Positions 38,132-46,792 of a stretch of 64,000 bases of DNA are shown here, one piece after another. Both the position numbers and the translations under genes were made by a program. The notes below the pieces were generated by a model. That model was given only the letters and a program-made list of their open reading frames with translations, made no database searches and was not told the DNA's origin. The stretch is taken from NCBI RefSeq assembly GCF_947488465.1, contig NZ_CANKZA010000001.1:62001-126000 (forward strand). The letters run 5' to 3'. The DNA is from an uncultured Microbacterium sp. Its GTDB lineage: Bacteria > Actinomycetota > Actinomycetes > Actinomycetales > Microbacteriaceae. Position 1 is the stretch's first letter; each line of letters begins with the position of its first letter.

Positions 38132-38947
38132 GTGATCATCCTCGCGGCGACCCCCATCGGCAACCTCGCGGATGCCTCCGGACGCCTGCGCACCGCACTC
38201 GAGACGGCAACCGTCGTCGCGGCGGAGGACACGCGGACGACCCAGCGGCTCCTGCAGGGGCTGGGGATCGAGAACCGCCCCCGGCTCATCGCGCTCCACG
38301 ACCACAACGAGAAGCAGCGTGCGGCGGAGCTCGTCGCCCGCGCGCGGGACGAAGATCTGCTCGTCTTGAGCGATGCGGGCATGCCGACCGTCAGCGACCC
38401 CGGCTTCGCGCTGGTCGCCGAAGCCGTCGCGCAGGGCGTGACCGTCACGGCCCTTCCCGGGCCGAGCGCCGTCATCACGGCACTCGCCGTCGCGGGCCTG
38501 CCTACCGACCGATTCACGTTCGAAGGATTCCCGCCGCGCAAGGCGGGGGAGCAGCGTCGGACCTTCGGCGCTCTTGCCTCCGAGCCACGGACGATGGTGT
38601 TCTTCGAAGCTCCGTCGCGGCTCGCGGCGACACTCGAGACCATGGCGGGCGCCTTCGGGGCCGATCGGCCGGCCGCCGTCTGCCGGGAACTCACCAAAAT
38701 GTTCGAGGAAGTCGTCCGCGGGTCGCTGGGCGAGCTGGCCACGTGGGCGGCGGACGGCGTGCGCGGCGAGATCGTCGTCGTCGTCGGCGGTGCTCCCGTG
38801 CGCGCGGTGTCGGCGGTGGATGCCGTCGCTCACGTGCAGACGCTCGTCAGCGGCGGCATCCGTTTGAAGGATGCCGCCGCTGAAGTGGCCGCACAGACCG
38901 GCCTGTCGAGCCGAGATCTGTATCAAGCGGTGCTCGCGCAGCGCTGA
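38132..38947 (+). CDS. rsmI: 16S rRNA (cytidine-1402 2'-O)-methyltransferase RsmI
   Basis: GTG-started (VIILAATPIGNLAD), 271 residues, of the tetrapyrrole-methylase fold. TPIGNL, VVAAEDTRTTQRLL, LSDAGMPTVSDPG and LPGPSAVITALAVAGLP are hallmark segments, and FEGFPPRK is the RsmI signature. It 2'-O-methylates C1402 in the ribosomal decoding centre. It is divergent from the mannosyltransferase gene, an arrangement common in actinobacteria. Confidence 0.96.
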   Translation: MIILAATPIGNLADASGRLRTALETATVVAAEDTRTTQRLLQGLGIENRPRLIALHDHNEKQRAAELVARARDEDLLVLSDAGMPTVSDPGFALVAEAVAQGVTVTALPGPSAVITALAVAGLPTDRFTFEGFPPRKAGEQRRTFGALASEPRTMVFFEAPSRLAATLETMAGAFGADRPAAVCRELTKMFEEVVRGSLGELATWAADGVRGEIVVVVGGAPVRAVSAVDAVAHVQTLVSGGIRLKDAAAEVAAQTGLSSRDLYQAVLAQR

Positions 38948-38957
38948 TCTCGATACA

Positions 38958-38974
38958 CCGCGCCTGCGGCGCGG
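38958..38974. terminator. Short hairpin between rsmI and the sugar transporter operon
   Basis: CCGCGCC-tgc-GGCGCGG forms a 7-bp stem between two convergent genes. The surroundings (TCTCGATACACCGCG) resemble a common Microbacterium intergenic palindrome. Confidence 0.45.
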
Positions 38975-39007
38975 CACTCGATCACCGGGGGAGCGAAGCG
39001 CTGAAGG

Positions 39008-39928
39008 TCAGCCCTTGACCGACCCGGCGGTGAGGCCGCCGACGATGTAGCGCTGCAGCGTGAGGAACAGCACCAGAACCGGGAGTGAGGCGAGGATGGC
39101 CCCGGCCGCGAACAACCCCCAGTTGCTGGCGAGCTGGTTCGAGACCCACTGGAACATGCCCACCGCGAGCGTCCAGTTGTCTTCCGAGACGAGCACGATC
39201 TTGCTGATGATGTAGTCGCCGAACGACGCGATGAAGGCGAGCAGCGCCACGACCGCGAGGATGGGCGTGACCAGCGGCATGATGATGCGCCAGAAGATCT
39301 GTGCGTGCGTCGCGCCGTCGATCTTCGCCGACTCGTCGAGCTCCTGCGGGATCGTGTTGAAGTAGCCGTACATCAGGAACGTGTTCACGCCGAGCGCACC
39401 ACCGAGGTAGATGCAGATCAGGGAGATCTTGGAGTTGAGTCCGAGGACGGGAAACACCTCGCCGATCGAGAGAAGCATCAGGAAGATCGCGACGAAGGCG
39501 AGGGCCTGAGGGAACATCTGGATGATCAGTAGCGCGGTCAACCCCACGCGGCGACCGCTGAAACGGAACCGCGAGAAGGCATAGGCGGCAGCGGCGCCCA
39601 TGAGAACCGCGCCCAGCGCGGCCGACACGCCGATGACGAGCGTGTTGCCATACCAGGTCCAGTAGCGCGTGTTGGCGAGAGCCTGATAGTTGCCAAGATC
39701 GAAGGCGCTGAACAGGCTGTTGCTCCCCGACAGGCTTCCGCCCGGGTTGAGCGATGCCGAGAGCACGTACACCAGAGGGAAGATCGCGTAGAAGATGATG
39801 ACGAGGGCGAGCAGGTATTTCCAGCCCACCTCGAGTGCCCACCTCTTACGGACGGCGCCGCGTCTGCTCGCGTCGAGGTGGACGGATGCCTTCGCCTCGC
39901 GGGCGGTGGTTTCGGTCGGAGCAGACAT
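39008..39928 (-). CDS. MalG-like sugar ABC transporter permease
   Basis: A 306-residue protein from ATG 39928 with six membrane helices. The EAA motif that contacts the ATPase is clear (TIPQELDESAKIDGATHAQIFWRIIMPL, read in parts), and the end RYIVGGLTAGSVKG is the MalG C-terminus. Substrate is probably maltose or a maltodextrin. Its start overlaps the MalF-like gene stop by 1 bp. No ATPase gene is in the cluster. Confidence 0.94.
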   Translation of the reverse strand: MSAPTETTAREAKASVHLDASRRGAVRKRWALEVGWKYLLALVIIFYAIFPLVYVLSASLNPGGSLSGSNSLFSAFDLGNYQALANTRYWTWYGNTLVIGVSAALGAVLMGAAAAYAFSRFRFSGRRVGLTALLIIQMFPQALAFVAIFLMLLSIGEVFPVLGLNSKISLICIYLGGALGVNTFLMYGYFNTIPQELDESAKIDGATHAQIFWRIIMPLVTPILAVVALLAFIASFGDYIISKIVLVSEDNWTLAVGMFQWVSNQLASNWGLFAAGAILASLPVLVLFLTLQRYIVGGLTAGSVKG

Positions 39929-41511
39929 CAGGAGTACTCCTCGAGCTTCTTGGTCTGGCGGAACGCGATGGCCGAGATGATGGCGACGACGAAGAAGACC
40001 AGGATCGACAGGGCACTCGCCAAGCCGTAGTCGGCCTTTCCGCCGGAGACGCCCGAGATGTCCCAGATCGCGGAGATCAGGATGTCGGTGTAGCCCAGCG
40101 TGTAGGGCGCCCCGGGGATGACCGGGCCGCCGCTGTTGAACATGTAGATGATCGTGAAGTTGTTGAAGCTGAACGCGAACGACGAGATCAGTAGCGGCGC
40201 GGTAGCCACGAGAACGAGCGGCAGGATGATCGAGCGAAGCTGTCGGAACCGGCCCGCGCCGTCGATTTCGGCTGCCTCGAGTGCGTCCGCCGGCAGCGCC
40301 TGGATCGCGCCCGTGCAGACGAGGAAGAAGTACGGGAAGGTCAGCCACACGTTCACGAAGAGCACGGCGAACCGGGCGAGCCACGGGTCGCCGAGCCAAT
40401 CGATCGAGGCGCCGCCGAAGAAGAACTGGTTGATGACGCCGAACTCGCTGTTGAACATGCCCCGCCACAGCAACGCCGACATGAATGCGGGGAAGGCGTA
40501 CGGGAGGATGAAAAGCGTCCGGAGGATCTTGCGCCCCTTGAGCCGCTCATCGTTGTAGATGATCGCGAGGACCAGGCCCATCGCGAACGGCACGGCGACC
40601 GAGAGGAAGGCCCACGCGAATGTCCAGGCCGTCACGAGGGCGAGCGGCTGGATCATCGAGGAGTCGGTGAACAGTCGCAGGAAGTTGTCGAAACCGACGG
40701 TCACGACCCACCCGGTCGGCAGGCTCTGGCCCTCATCTGAGGTGAACAGGCCGGCATCCGTCGCGCGGTAGACGGTGTCGGTGGACGTGTCGGTGATCGT
40801 CTGGGCGCTCTCGTCCCACACGAGGTTCGAGATGTAGACCGCTCCCGAAGCGCCGTCGCGCGTGCGGATCGAGCCATCGTTCGGGTCGTCGGACACCGGG
40901 ACGCGGAGCGCCGTGATCTCGTTCTGCATACTGATGATCTGGTTGACCGACAGAACGTTCCACCCGGGTACGTCGGTGGGTGCGCTCGTGGAGGTGGTCT
41001 CGCCGACGACCTCGAGCGGACGGTCGGGGGACCCGGCCTTGATCTCGCCGTCGTCGACTATGGCGAAGCCGTAGGTGCCGCCCTGCTCGACGATCGACAG
41101 CGGGTAGCTGGGGGAGTCGTCCACGCGACGCTCACCCTGAATGAGGGCGGCCTGGACCGCCTGCTCTTGCGACCCGACGTGCCCGGCTCCGTAATTCGTG
41201 AAGGCGATGTAGGCCGTGTACGCGAAGATGAAAACCTGGAAGATCAGGAGGAAGGCGAGCCCCGGCAGCAAGTACTTCAGGGGCAGTGCGCGCTTGGTGA
41301 AGTAGACGATGTCGGCGGCGAGAAGCAGCAGCACGGCCACGGCGAAAATCAACCACGACTCCGCTTGGAACGCCGCGACGATGCCCAGGAGGCCAAACGC
41401 GTTGATCACGGCCATGAGGCCGAGCTTCACGAGGAAGCCCCAGCCGATGCCGCTCCAGCGTCGCGCGTGGGCTTCGGGCGGGCTCTTGCGGTCAACCTGT
41501 GGGACCGACAT
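39928..41511 (-). CDS. MalF-like sugar ABC transporter permease
   Basis: A 527-residue protein from ATG 41511. Three N-terminal helices are followed by a ~190-residue extracytoplasmic loop (about residues 105-290), as in MalF, then five helices. The EAA motif is ALPADALEAAEIDGAGRFRQ. The large loop is a MalF trait that contacts the binding protein. Middle gene of the importer, separated from the binding-protein gene by a strong hairpin. Confidence 0.94.
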   Translation of the reverse strand: MSVPQVDRKSPPEAHARRWSGIGWGFLVKLGLMAVINAFGLLGIVAAFQAESWLIFAVAVLLLLAADIVYFTKRALPLKYLLPGLAFLLIFQVFIFAYTAYIAFTNYGAGHVGSQEQAVQAALIQGERRVDDSPSYPLSIVEQGGTYGFAIVDDGEIKAGSPDRPLEVVGETTSTSAPTDVPGWNVLSVNQIISMQNEITALRVPVSDDPNDGSIRTRDGASGAVYISNLVWDESAQTITDTSTDTVYRATDAGLFTSDEGQSLPTGWVVTVGFDNFLRLFTDSSMIQPLALVTAWTFAWAFLSVAVPFAMGLVLAIIYNDERLKGRKILRTLFILPYAFPAFMSALLWRGMFNSEFGVINQFFFGGASIDWLGDPWLARFAVLFVNVWLTFPYFFLVCTGAIQALPADALEAAEIDGAGRFRQLRSIILPLVLVATAPLLISSFAFSFNNFTIIYMFNSGGPVIPGAPYTLGYTDILISAIWDISGVSGGKADYGLASALSILVFFVVAIISAIAFRQTKKLEEYS

Positions 41512-41537
41512 ATCTGTCTCCTTCTGGGGGGAGGGAT

Positions 41538-41571
41538 GTTCCGGGCGTGGGGAGGACCCCACGCCCGGAAC
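41538..41571 (-). other. Intercistronic hairpin between malE-like and malF-like genes
   Basis: GTTCCGGGCGTGGGG (41538-41552) and its exact complement (41557-41571) form a 15-bp stem with loop AGGA. It sits in the 67-bp gap of one operon. Such hairpins often stabilise the upstream message or partly terminate, so that binding protein exceeds membrane subunits. Confidence 0.8.
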
Positions 41572-41578
41572 GGGGATG

Positions 41579-42817
41579 TCAGCCGATGGCCGCTTCGACG
41601 TCGGTGATCATGCTGGCCCATGTGGATGCCGGGTCGGCACCCTTGATGATCTGCACCTGCGCGGTGTTCCACAGCTCCCAGACCGCACCCATCTGGGGGA
41701 TCGAGGGCTGCGGCACGCCGTTCGCGGCGGAGGCGAGGAAGCCGGCGACCACGGGGTCGGAGGCGACCTTCTCGGCGACGGTCTTCCACGCGGGCAGGCG
41801 CGGGTCGGCGTCGTACAGTGCCTGCTGCGCCTCGTCCGTGGCGAGGTAGGTGGTCAGGAACTGCTGCGCGACAAGCGCGTTCTGGCTCTGCGAGCTCACG
41901 TAGAAGCCCTGCACGCCGACGAACGGAGCCGCCGTCTCGCCGCCAGCGGACGGAATCGGGTTGACCGTGATGTTCACGCCCTGCGCGGTCAGCGTCTCCA
42001 CGGCCCAGGGGCCCTGGATCGTGTACGCGGCCTTGCCCGAAGCGAACAGCTCGTTGTTGATGTCGTAGTCGATCGTCGTGGAGATGTTGCCGGTGCCGGT
42101 TTCGCCGTTGGCGCCGAGCCAGGTCGCGAACGCGGCGCCCGCGTCGCCGCCCATGCCGACCTCGGTCGTGTAGGAACCCGAAGCATCCTGGACGAACACC
42201 GGAGCACCGAACGACGTCTGGAAGCCGTACATCGTGTACGCGTCGCCGGTCTGTCCGGCCGTGTTGATGACGAACGGGCGCTCAGCGCCGGCAGCCTGGG
42301 CCGCCGCGATCATGTCGTCGTAGGTCGCAGGAGCGTCCTCGCCGACGAGGTCGGTGTTCTGGATCAACGCGATGCTCTCCAGCGCATACGGGAAGCCGTA
42401 GACCTGGCCGTCGTAGGTGAACGCATCGATCGCGACCTGCTCGAGCTGCTCGGCGGACGCGCCGAGGTCGACGGTGTCGATGACTCCGGCTTCGACGAAG
42501 GCGCCGAGGAAGTCGTGGGCACCGATCGTGATGTCCGGGCCGTTGCCGGTCGGGACCTGGTTGATGAAGTCGGTGCGGACGTCCTCGAAGTTCTTCTGAA
42601 CGAGTTCGATCGTGCCGCCGGTCTCCTCTTCGAACGTCTTCGCGGCCGCCTCGATGGCGGGCTTGCGGTTCTCATCGGTCCAGATCGTGAGGGTCACGCC
42701 GCTGGCGTCGATCGCCTCGTCGGTTTCGCTTGCTGTGGGGGTCGTGCTGCCAGAGCAGCCGGCCAGCAACAGGGTGGACGCCGCAAGGGCTACGACGCCG
42801 ATGCCCATCTTTCGCAT
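41579..42817 (-). CDS. MalE-like sugar-binding lipoprotein
   Basis: A 412-residue protein from ATG 42817. The lipoprotein signal MRKMGIGVVALAASTLLLAGC has lipobox LAGC. The mature protein has LTIWTDENRKPAIEAAAKTF, FEEETGGTIEL and PDITIGAHDFLGAF, then YGFPYALESIALIQNTDL; all match MalE and cyclodextrin-binding relatives. It delivers malto-oligosaccharides to the permeases. First gene of the operon and divergent from a LacI regulator gene. Confidence 0.94.
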   Translation of the reverse strand: MRKMGIGVVALAASTLLLAGCSGSTTPTASETDEAIDASGVTLTIWTDENRKPAIEAAAKTFEEETGGTIELVQKNFEDVRTDFINQVPTGNGPDITIGAHDFLGAFVEAGVIDTVDLGASAEQLEQVAIDAFTYDGQVYGFPYALESIALIQNTDLVGEDAPATYDDMIAAAQAAGAERPFVINTAGQTGDAYTMYGFQTSFGAPVFVQDASGSYTTEVGMGGDAGAAFATWLGANGETGTGNISTTIDYDINNELFASGKAAYTIQGPWAVETLTAQGVNITVNPIPSAGGETAAPFVGVQGFYVSSQSQNALVAQQFLTTYLATDEAQQALYDADPRLPAWKTVAEKVASDPVVAGFLASAANGVPQPSIPQMGAVWELWNTAQVQIIKGADPASTWASMITDVEAAIG

Positions 42818-42964
42818 GGATCTTCCTTCCGTGGTGGGTGTATCTCTCGGTGCGACGACCACACGGGTCGCGGGGTCTTGCGCACACGGCAACGAAAGGG
42901 TCACGCTCGTCGAGGCGACGCGGTGACGTTCATCGGTTCGGTTCTTCGTTGTCCGTGACTCAGG

Positions 42965-42982
42965 GCTGTGACCGGTCACAGC
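42965..42982. promoter_or_regulatory. 18-bp perfect palindromic operator O1 (LacI family)
   Basis: GCTGTGACCGGTCACAGC is a perfect palindrome with the central CG expected of LacI-family operators. It lies 148 bp upstream of the malE-like start. Binding by the adjacent LacI protein is inferred. Confidence 0.8.
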
Positions 42983-43034
42983 ATCCGCACCCAGCATACG
43001 TCGACCGTTCCCGGATGGCGGCGTTCGTTATGAA

Positions 43035-43052
43035 ACTGTGACTGGCTACAGC
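43035..43052. promoter_or_regulatory. 18-bp near-palindromic operator O2 (LacI family)
   Basis: ACTGTGACTGGCTACAGC matches O1 at most positions and starts exactly 70 bp from it, 54 bp before the lacI start. It probably serves autoregulation, and two sites allow looping. Confidence 0.75.
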
Positions 43053-43105
43053 AAAAGTGGTCAGACCCTCAAGGGAACCAGCACAGGCGCGGTAAAGTCA
43101 CCGTC

Positions 43106-44119
43106 GTGGGATCGACAGACGCGACGCGCAAGCCGACGATTCGCGACGTCGCGGCTGTCGCGGGCGTCTCCTACGGCACCGTGTCGCGCGTCATCAACGG
43201 CGGACACTGGGTGTCCCCGGATGCCCGCACCGCCGTTGAGGACGCGATCCGCGCGACGGGCTACACGGCCAACCACGCGGCGCGTGCGCTCGCGACCGGG
43301 CGGGCGAACTCCCTCGCCTTCCTGCTGACCGAGCCGCAGAACCTCCTCTTCTCGGATCCGATGTTCGCGTTGCTGCTCCGCGGAGCCACCGAGGCGCTGG
43401 CAGAGCGGTCGATGACACTTGTCCTCCTCATCGCCGATACCGCAGAAGAGCAGGCGAACGTCGAACGCTACGTGCGCGCCGGCCACGTCGACGGCGTGCT
43501 GCTGGTCTCGTCGCACGAGTCCGATCGCCTGCTGGCATCGCTCGTCGCCGCCGGCGTCCCGACCGTCTGTACCGGCATCCCCCTCGGTGAGACGGCGGGC
43601 ATTTCGACCGTCTCGGTCGACGAGGTCGCCTCAGCGCGCATGATGACGCGTTACCTGCGCGATCAGGGGCATCGCCGGATCGCGCTCATCACCGGGCCCA
43701 ACGACACACCCGGTGGGCGGTTCCGCCTGGTGGGATTCCGCGAGGAGATGGGGGATGCGTTCGATCCCGACCTCGTCGCTCAGGGGAGCTACGAGCAGGC
43801 CACGGGAGATGCCGCCATGACGGCTCTCCTCGAGCGTGCTCCCGACATCGATGCCGTCTTCGCCGCCAGCGATGTGATGGCGGTGGGCGCGATCGCCGCG
43901 CTCCGGCGCGCCGGCAAGCGGGTCCCCGAAGATGTCGCGGTGGCAGGCTTCGACGATTCGGGCCTCGCGGCCACTCACGCTCCGCCGCTGACCACGGTCC
44001 GCCAGCCGTGGGCGCAGATCAGCGCGGCGATGGTCGACATGTTGCTCGAGGTCATCGCCGGCGCCACCGTGCCCTCGGTGGTCTTGCCGACGACGCTCGT
44101 CGTGCGCGATACCGCCTGA
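43106..44119 (+). CDS. LacI-family transcriptional regulator of the sugar importer
   Basis: GTG-started, 337 residues. The helix-turn-helix is TIRDVAAVAGVSYGTVSRVING with the hinge helix after NHAARALATGRAN. The periplasmic-binding-like domain has SLAFLLTEPQNLLFSDPMF, HVDGVLLVSSHESD and AVFAASDVMAVGAIAALRRAG. Divergent from the MalE-like gene and flanked by two LacI operators, so it is almost certainly the local repressor, with a maltose-related inducer. Confidence 0.93.
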   Translation: MGSTDATRKPTIRDVAAVAGVSYGTVSRVINGGHWVSPDARTAVEDAIRATGYTANHAARALATGRANSLAFLLTEPQNLLFSDPMFALLLRGATEALAERSMTLVLLIADTAEEQANVERYVRAGHVDGVLLVSSHESDRLLASLVAAGVPTVCTGIPLGETAGISTVSVDEVASARMMTRYLRDQGHRRIALITGPNDTPGGRFRLVGFREEMGDAFDPDLVAQGSYEQATGDAAMTALLERAPDIDAVFAASDVMAVGAIAALRRAGKRVPEDVAVAGFDDSGLAATHAPPLTTVRQPWAQISAAMVDMLLEVIAGATVPSVVLPTTLVVRDTA

Positions 44120-44172
44120 GGCGCCACGTCACACGAGCCGGAGCCGTGCGCGACGACGCCTAGAATCGACGG

Positions 44173-45738
44173 GTGAGCACCGGCCGATCCTTCTACATCA
44201 CGACGCCCATCTACTACCCCTCCGACCTGCCCCACATCGGGCACGGGTATACGACGGTGGCCGTCGACGCCCTCGCGCGTTGGCACCGACAGGCGGGCGA
44301 CGACACCTGGATGCTCACCGGCACCGACGAGCACGGGCAGAAGATGATGCGCGCCGCGTCCGCCAACGGCGTGACACCGCAGGAGTGGGTCGACAAGCTG
44401 GTCGAGGGCTCCTGGTTCCCGCTGCTGGACACCCTCGAAGTGGCCAACGATGACTTCATCCGCACGACTCAGCCCCGCCACGAAGAGCGTGTGCAGCAGT
44501 TCGTCCAGACGCTCTACGACCGCGGATACGTCTACGCGGGCGAGTACGAAGCGCTGTACTGCGTCGGGTGCGAAGAGTTCAAGCCCGAACCCGAGATCGT
44601 CGACGGGAGCGGCGCGTTCGAGGGTCTGAAGGTCTGCGCCATCCACTCGAAGCCGCTCGAGCTGCTGCAGGAGAAGAACTACTTCTTCAAGCTGAGCGAG
44701 TTCGCCGAACCCCTCTTGGAGCTCTACAAGAACGAACCCGACTTCGTGCGGCCGGAGTCCGCCCGCAACGAAGTGGTCTCCTTCGTCAAGAGTGGTCTCA
44801 AGGACTTGTCGATCTCGCGGTCGGCGTTCGACTGGGGCATCCGAGTTCCGTGGGACGACAGTCACGTCATCTACGTCTGGGTCGACGCTCTCTTGAACTA
44901 CGCGACGGCCGTCGGATACGGCACTGATCCCGCCGAGTTCGAGCGCCGCTGGCCTGCGTTCCACATCGTCGGCAAGGACATCCTCCGCTTCCACGCGGTC
45001 ATCTGGCCCGCCATGCTGATGGCGGCCGGTCTCGACGTGCCACGTGGCGTGTTCGCGCACGGCTGGCTGCTCGTCGGCGGCGAGAAGATGTCGAAGTCGA
45101 AGCTCACCGGCATCGTGCCCACCGAAATCACGGATGTCTTCGGGGCCGATGCGTACCGGTTCTATTTCCTTTCGGCGATTGCGTTCGGTCAGGACGGATC
45201 GTTCTCGTGGGAAGACCTCTCGGCGCGGTACCAGGCCGAGCTCGCGAACGGCTTCGGCAACCTCGCATCGCGGACGACCGCGATGATCGAGAAGTACTTC
45301 GAGGGCGTCGTTCCGCCTCCGGCTGCATACTCCGAGGCCGATCTGCGCATCCAGAAGATCGTGGCGGACGCCGCGACGGCCGCAGACGCGGCCATCGACC
45401 GGTTCCGCCCGGACGAGGCGATTTCGGCGATCTGGACGATCGTGGACGCGCTCAACGGATACATCACCGAGAACGAACCGTGGGCGCTCGCGAAGGTCGA
45501 GGCGGAGCGTCCGCGACTCGGGACGGTGCTCTACACGGCGGCCGAGGGTCTGCGCGCGCTGACCGTGTTGCTCAGCCCGATCATGCCCGAGTCCACGGGA
45601 AAGCTCTGGATGGCACTCGGGATCCCGGGTCGCCTCGTCGACGAACCCATCCGCGACGCGGGCGCCTGGGGCCGCCTGGCGCCGGGAACGGTCGTCAACG
45701 CCCTGGCCCCCCTGTTCCCCCGCATCGAGCAGTCCTAA
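44173..45738 (+). CDS. metG: Methionyl-tRNA synthetase MetG
   Basis: A GTG-started 521-residue class I synthetase: HIGH at residues 21-24, KMSKS near 305-309, and the methionine-pocket segments VDALLNYATAVGYG and DILRFHAVIWPAMLMAAG. The insert has only a partial metal knuckle (YCVGCEE and VCAIH). It lacks the C-terminal tRNA-binding domain of the long form. The GTCCCAC element follows the stop. Confidence 0.96.
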   Translation: MSTGRSFYITTPIYYPSDLPHIGHGYTTVAVDALARWHRQAGDDTWMLTGTDEHGQKMMRAASANGVTPQEWVDKLVEGSWFPLLDTLEVANDDFIRTTQPRHEERVQQFVQTLYDRGYVYAGEYEALYCVGCEEFKPEPEIVDGSGAFEGLKVCAIHSKPLELLQEKNYFFKLSEFAEPLLELYKNEPDFVRPESARNEVVSFVKSGLKDLSISRSAFDWGIRVPWDDSHVIYVWVDALLNYATAVGYGTDPAEFERRWPAFHIVGKDILRFHAVIWPAMLMAAGLDVPRGVFAHGWLLVGGEKMSKSKLTGIVPTEITDVFGADAYRFYFLSAIAFGQDGSFSWEDLSARYQAELANGFGNLASRTTAMIEKYFEGVVPPPAAYSEADLRIQKIVADAATAADAAIDRFRPDEAISAIWTIVDALNGYITENEPWALAKVEAERPRLGTVLYTAAEGLRALTVLLSPIMPESTGKLWMALGIPGRLVDEPIRDAGAWGRLAPGTVVNALAPLFPRIEQS

Positions 45739-45751
45739 CCTGTCGCCCCGT

Positions 45752-45842
45752 GTCCCACTCCGTGCGGGCCTTGTCCCACTCCGTGCGTACCTTGTCCCAC
45801 AAATGGCTGGTTCGACAGCGTCAGAACGACCGAAAGTGGGAC
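45752..45842. repeat. 91-bp GTCCCAC element, copy 2, between metG and tatD
   Basis: GTCCCAC boxes start at 45752, 45773 and 45794 and the inverted GTGGGAC lies at 45836-45842. Total length (91 bp) and every spacing are the same as in the copy inside hrpA. The 49-bp terminal unit (45794-45842) is in opposite orientation to the other copy's. It ends 4 bp before the tatD start codon. Confidence 0.9.
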
Positions 45843-45846
45843 ACGC

Positions 45847-46749
45847 ATGAGTGAGACCGCACAGTCGGGGCCTGCCCCCGCGGATCCGTCGCAGTACGTC
45901 CGCGTGCGTGAGAAGGGTACGCGCGACGTGTCCTATCCCGCGGCACCCGACCCGCTGCCCGTGCTGGTGTACGACAATCACGCCCACCTCGAGATCGAGG
46001 ACGGCGAGGGACTCGACCTGGGCGACCACCTCGCGCGTGCGCGCGCGGTCGGTGTCGCCGGCGTCGTGCAGGCCAGCGGCGACGTGGATTCCAGCCGATG
46101 GTCGGCGTGGGCCGCGGCATCCCACCCCGGTGTTCTCGCGGCCGTGGCGATCCACCCGAACGAGGCGCCGGCGTATGTCCAGCGCGGCATACTCGGCGAT
46201 GCGATCGCCGCGATCGATGAGCTCGCCGCGCAGCCGCGCGTGCGGGCGATCGGCGAAACCGGGCTGGACTTCTTCCGCACAGAGGAGGACGGGCACGCCG
46301 CGCAATTCGAGAGCTTCGAAGCGCACATCGCGCTCGCGAAGAAGCACGACATAGCGATGCAGATCCACGATCGCGACGCGCACGATGCCGTGCTGGAAAC
46401 CCTCGCCCGCGTCGGCACACCGGAAAAGACGGTGTTCCACTGCTTCTCCGGCGACGCGGCGATGGCGCGGATCGCCGCCGACCGCGGCTACTGGCTCAGC
46501 TTCGCCGGGAATGTCACCTTCAAGAACGCGCAGAACCTGCGCGACGCCCTGGCGCTCACCCCGCGGGAGCGGATTCTCGTTGAGACCGACGCGCCCTTCC
46601 TCACCCCGACGCCACTTCGTGGACGCCCGAACGCGCCCTACCTGATCCCGGTCACCGTTCGCTTCATGGCCGCTGAGCTGGGCGTGGACCTCGCCGAGTT
46701 CTGCGCGCAGCTGGCCGCCAACACGGTCGAGGTCTACGGCGAGTTCTGA
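45847..46749 (+). CDS. TatD-family metal-dependent hydrolase (deoxyribonuclease-like)
   Basis: A 300-residue TIM-barrel protein. VYDNHAHLE supplies the first histidine pair, AIHPNEAPAY follows, and IGETGLDFF carries the metal-bridging glutamate. IQIHDRDAHD (here MQIHDRD) and VFHCFSGDA carry further histidines, and LVETDAPFLTPTP the final aspartate. TatD proteins are 3'-5' nucleases or D-aminoacyl-tRNA-like hydrolases. The region before the ATG belongs to the repeat element, so the ribosome-binding site is only a weak GTGGG. Confidence 0.93.
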   Translation: MSETAQSGPAPADPSQYVRVREKGTRDVSYPAAPDPLPVLVYDNHAHLEIEDGEGLDLGDHLARARAVGVAGVVQASGDVDSSRWSAWAAASHPGVLAAVAIHPNEAPAYVQRGILGDAIAAIDELAAQPRVRAIGETGLDFFRTEEDGHAAQFESFEAHIALAKKHDIAMQIHDRDAHDAVLETLARVGTPEKTVFHCFSGDAAMARIAADRGYWLSFAGNVTFKNAQNLRDALALTPRERILVETDAPFLTPTPLRGRPNAPYLIPVTVRFMAAELGVDLAEFCAQLAANTVEVYGEF

Positions 46750-46792
46750 CCGCTGGTTCGGGAACGCCACGGACGGCTCAGTCGCACGGCCG

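Larger units (their letters stand above)
42818..43105. promoter_or_regulatory. 288-bp divergent control region of the sugar importer
   Basis: No gene. It contains two LacI-type operators 70 bp apart (listed separately) and must hold both the malE-like and the lacI promoters. The half nearer malE is the 5' leader. Confidence 0.7.
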
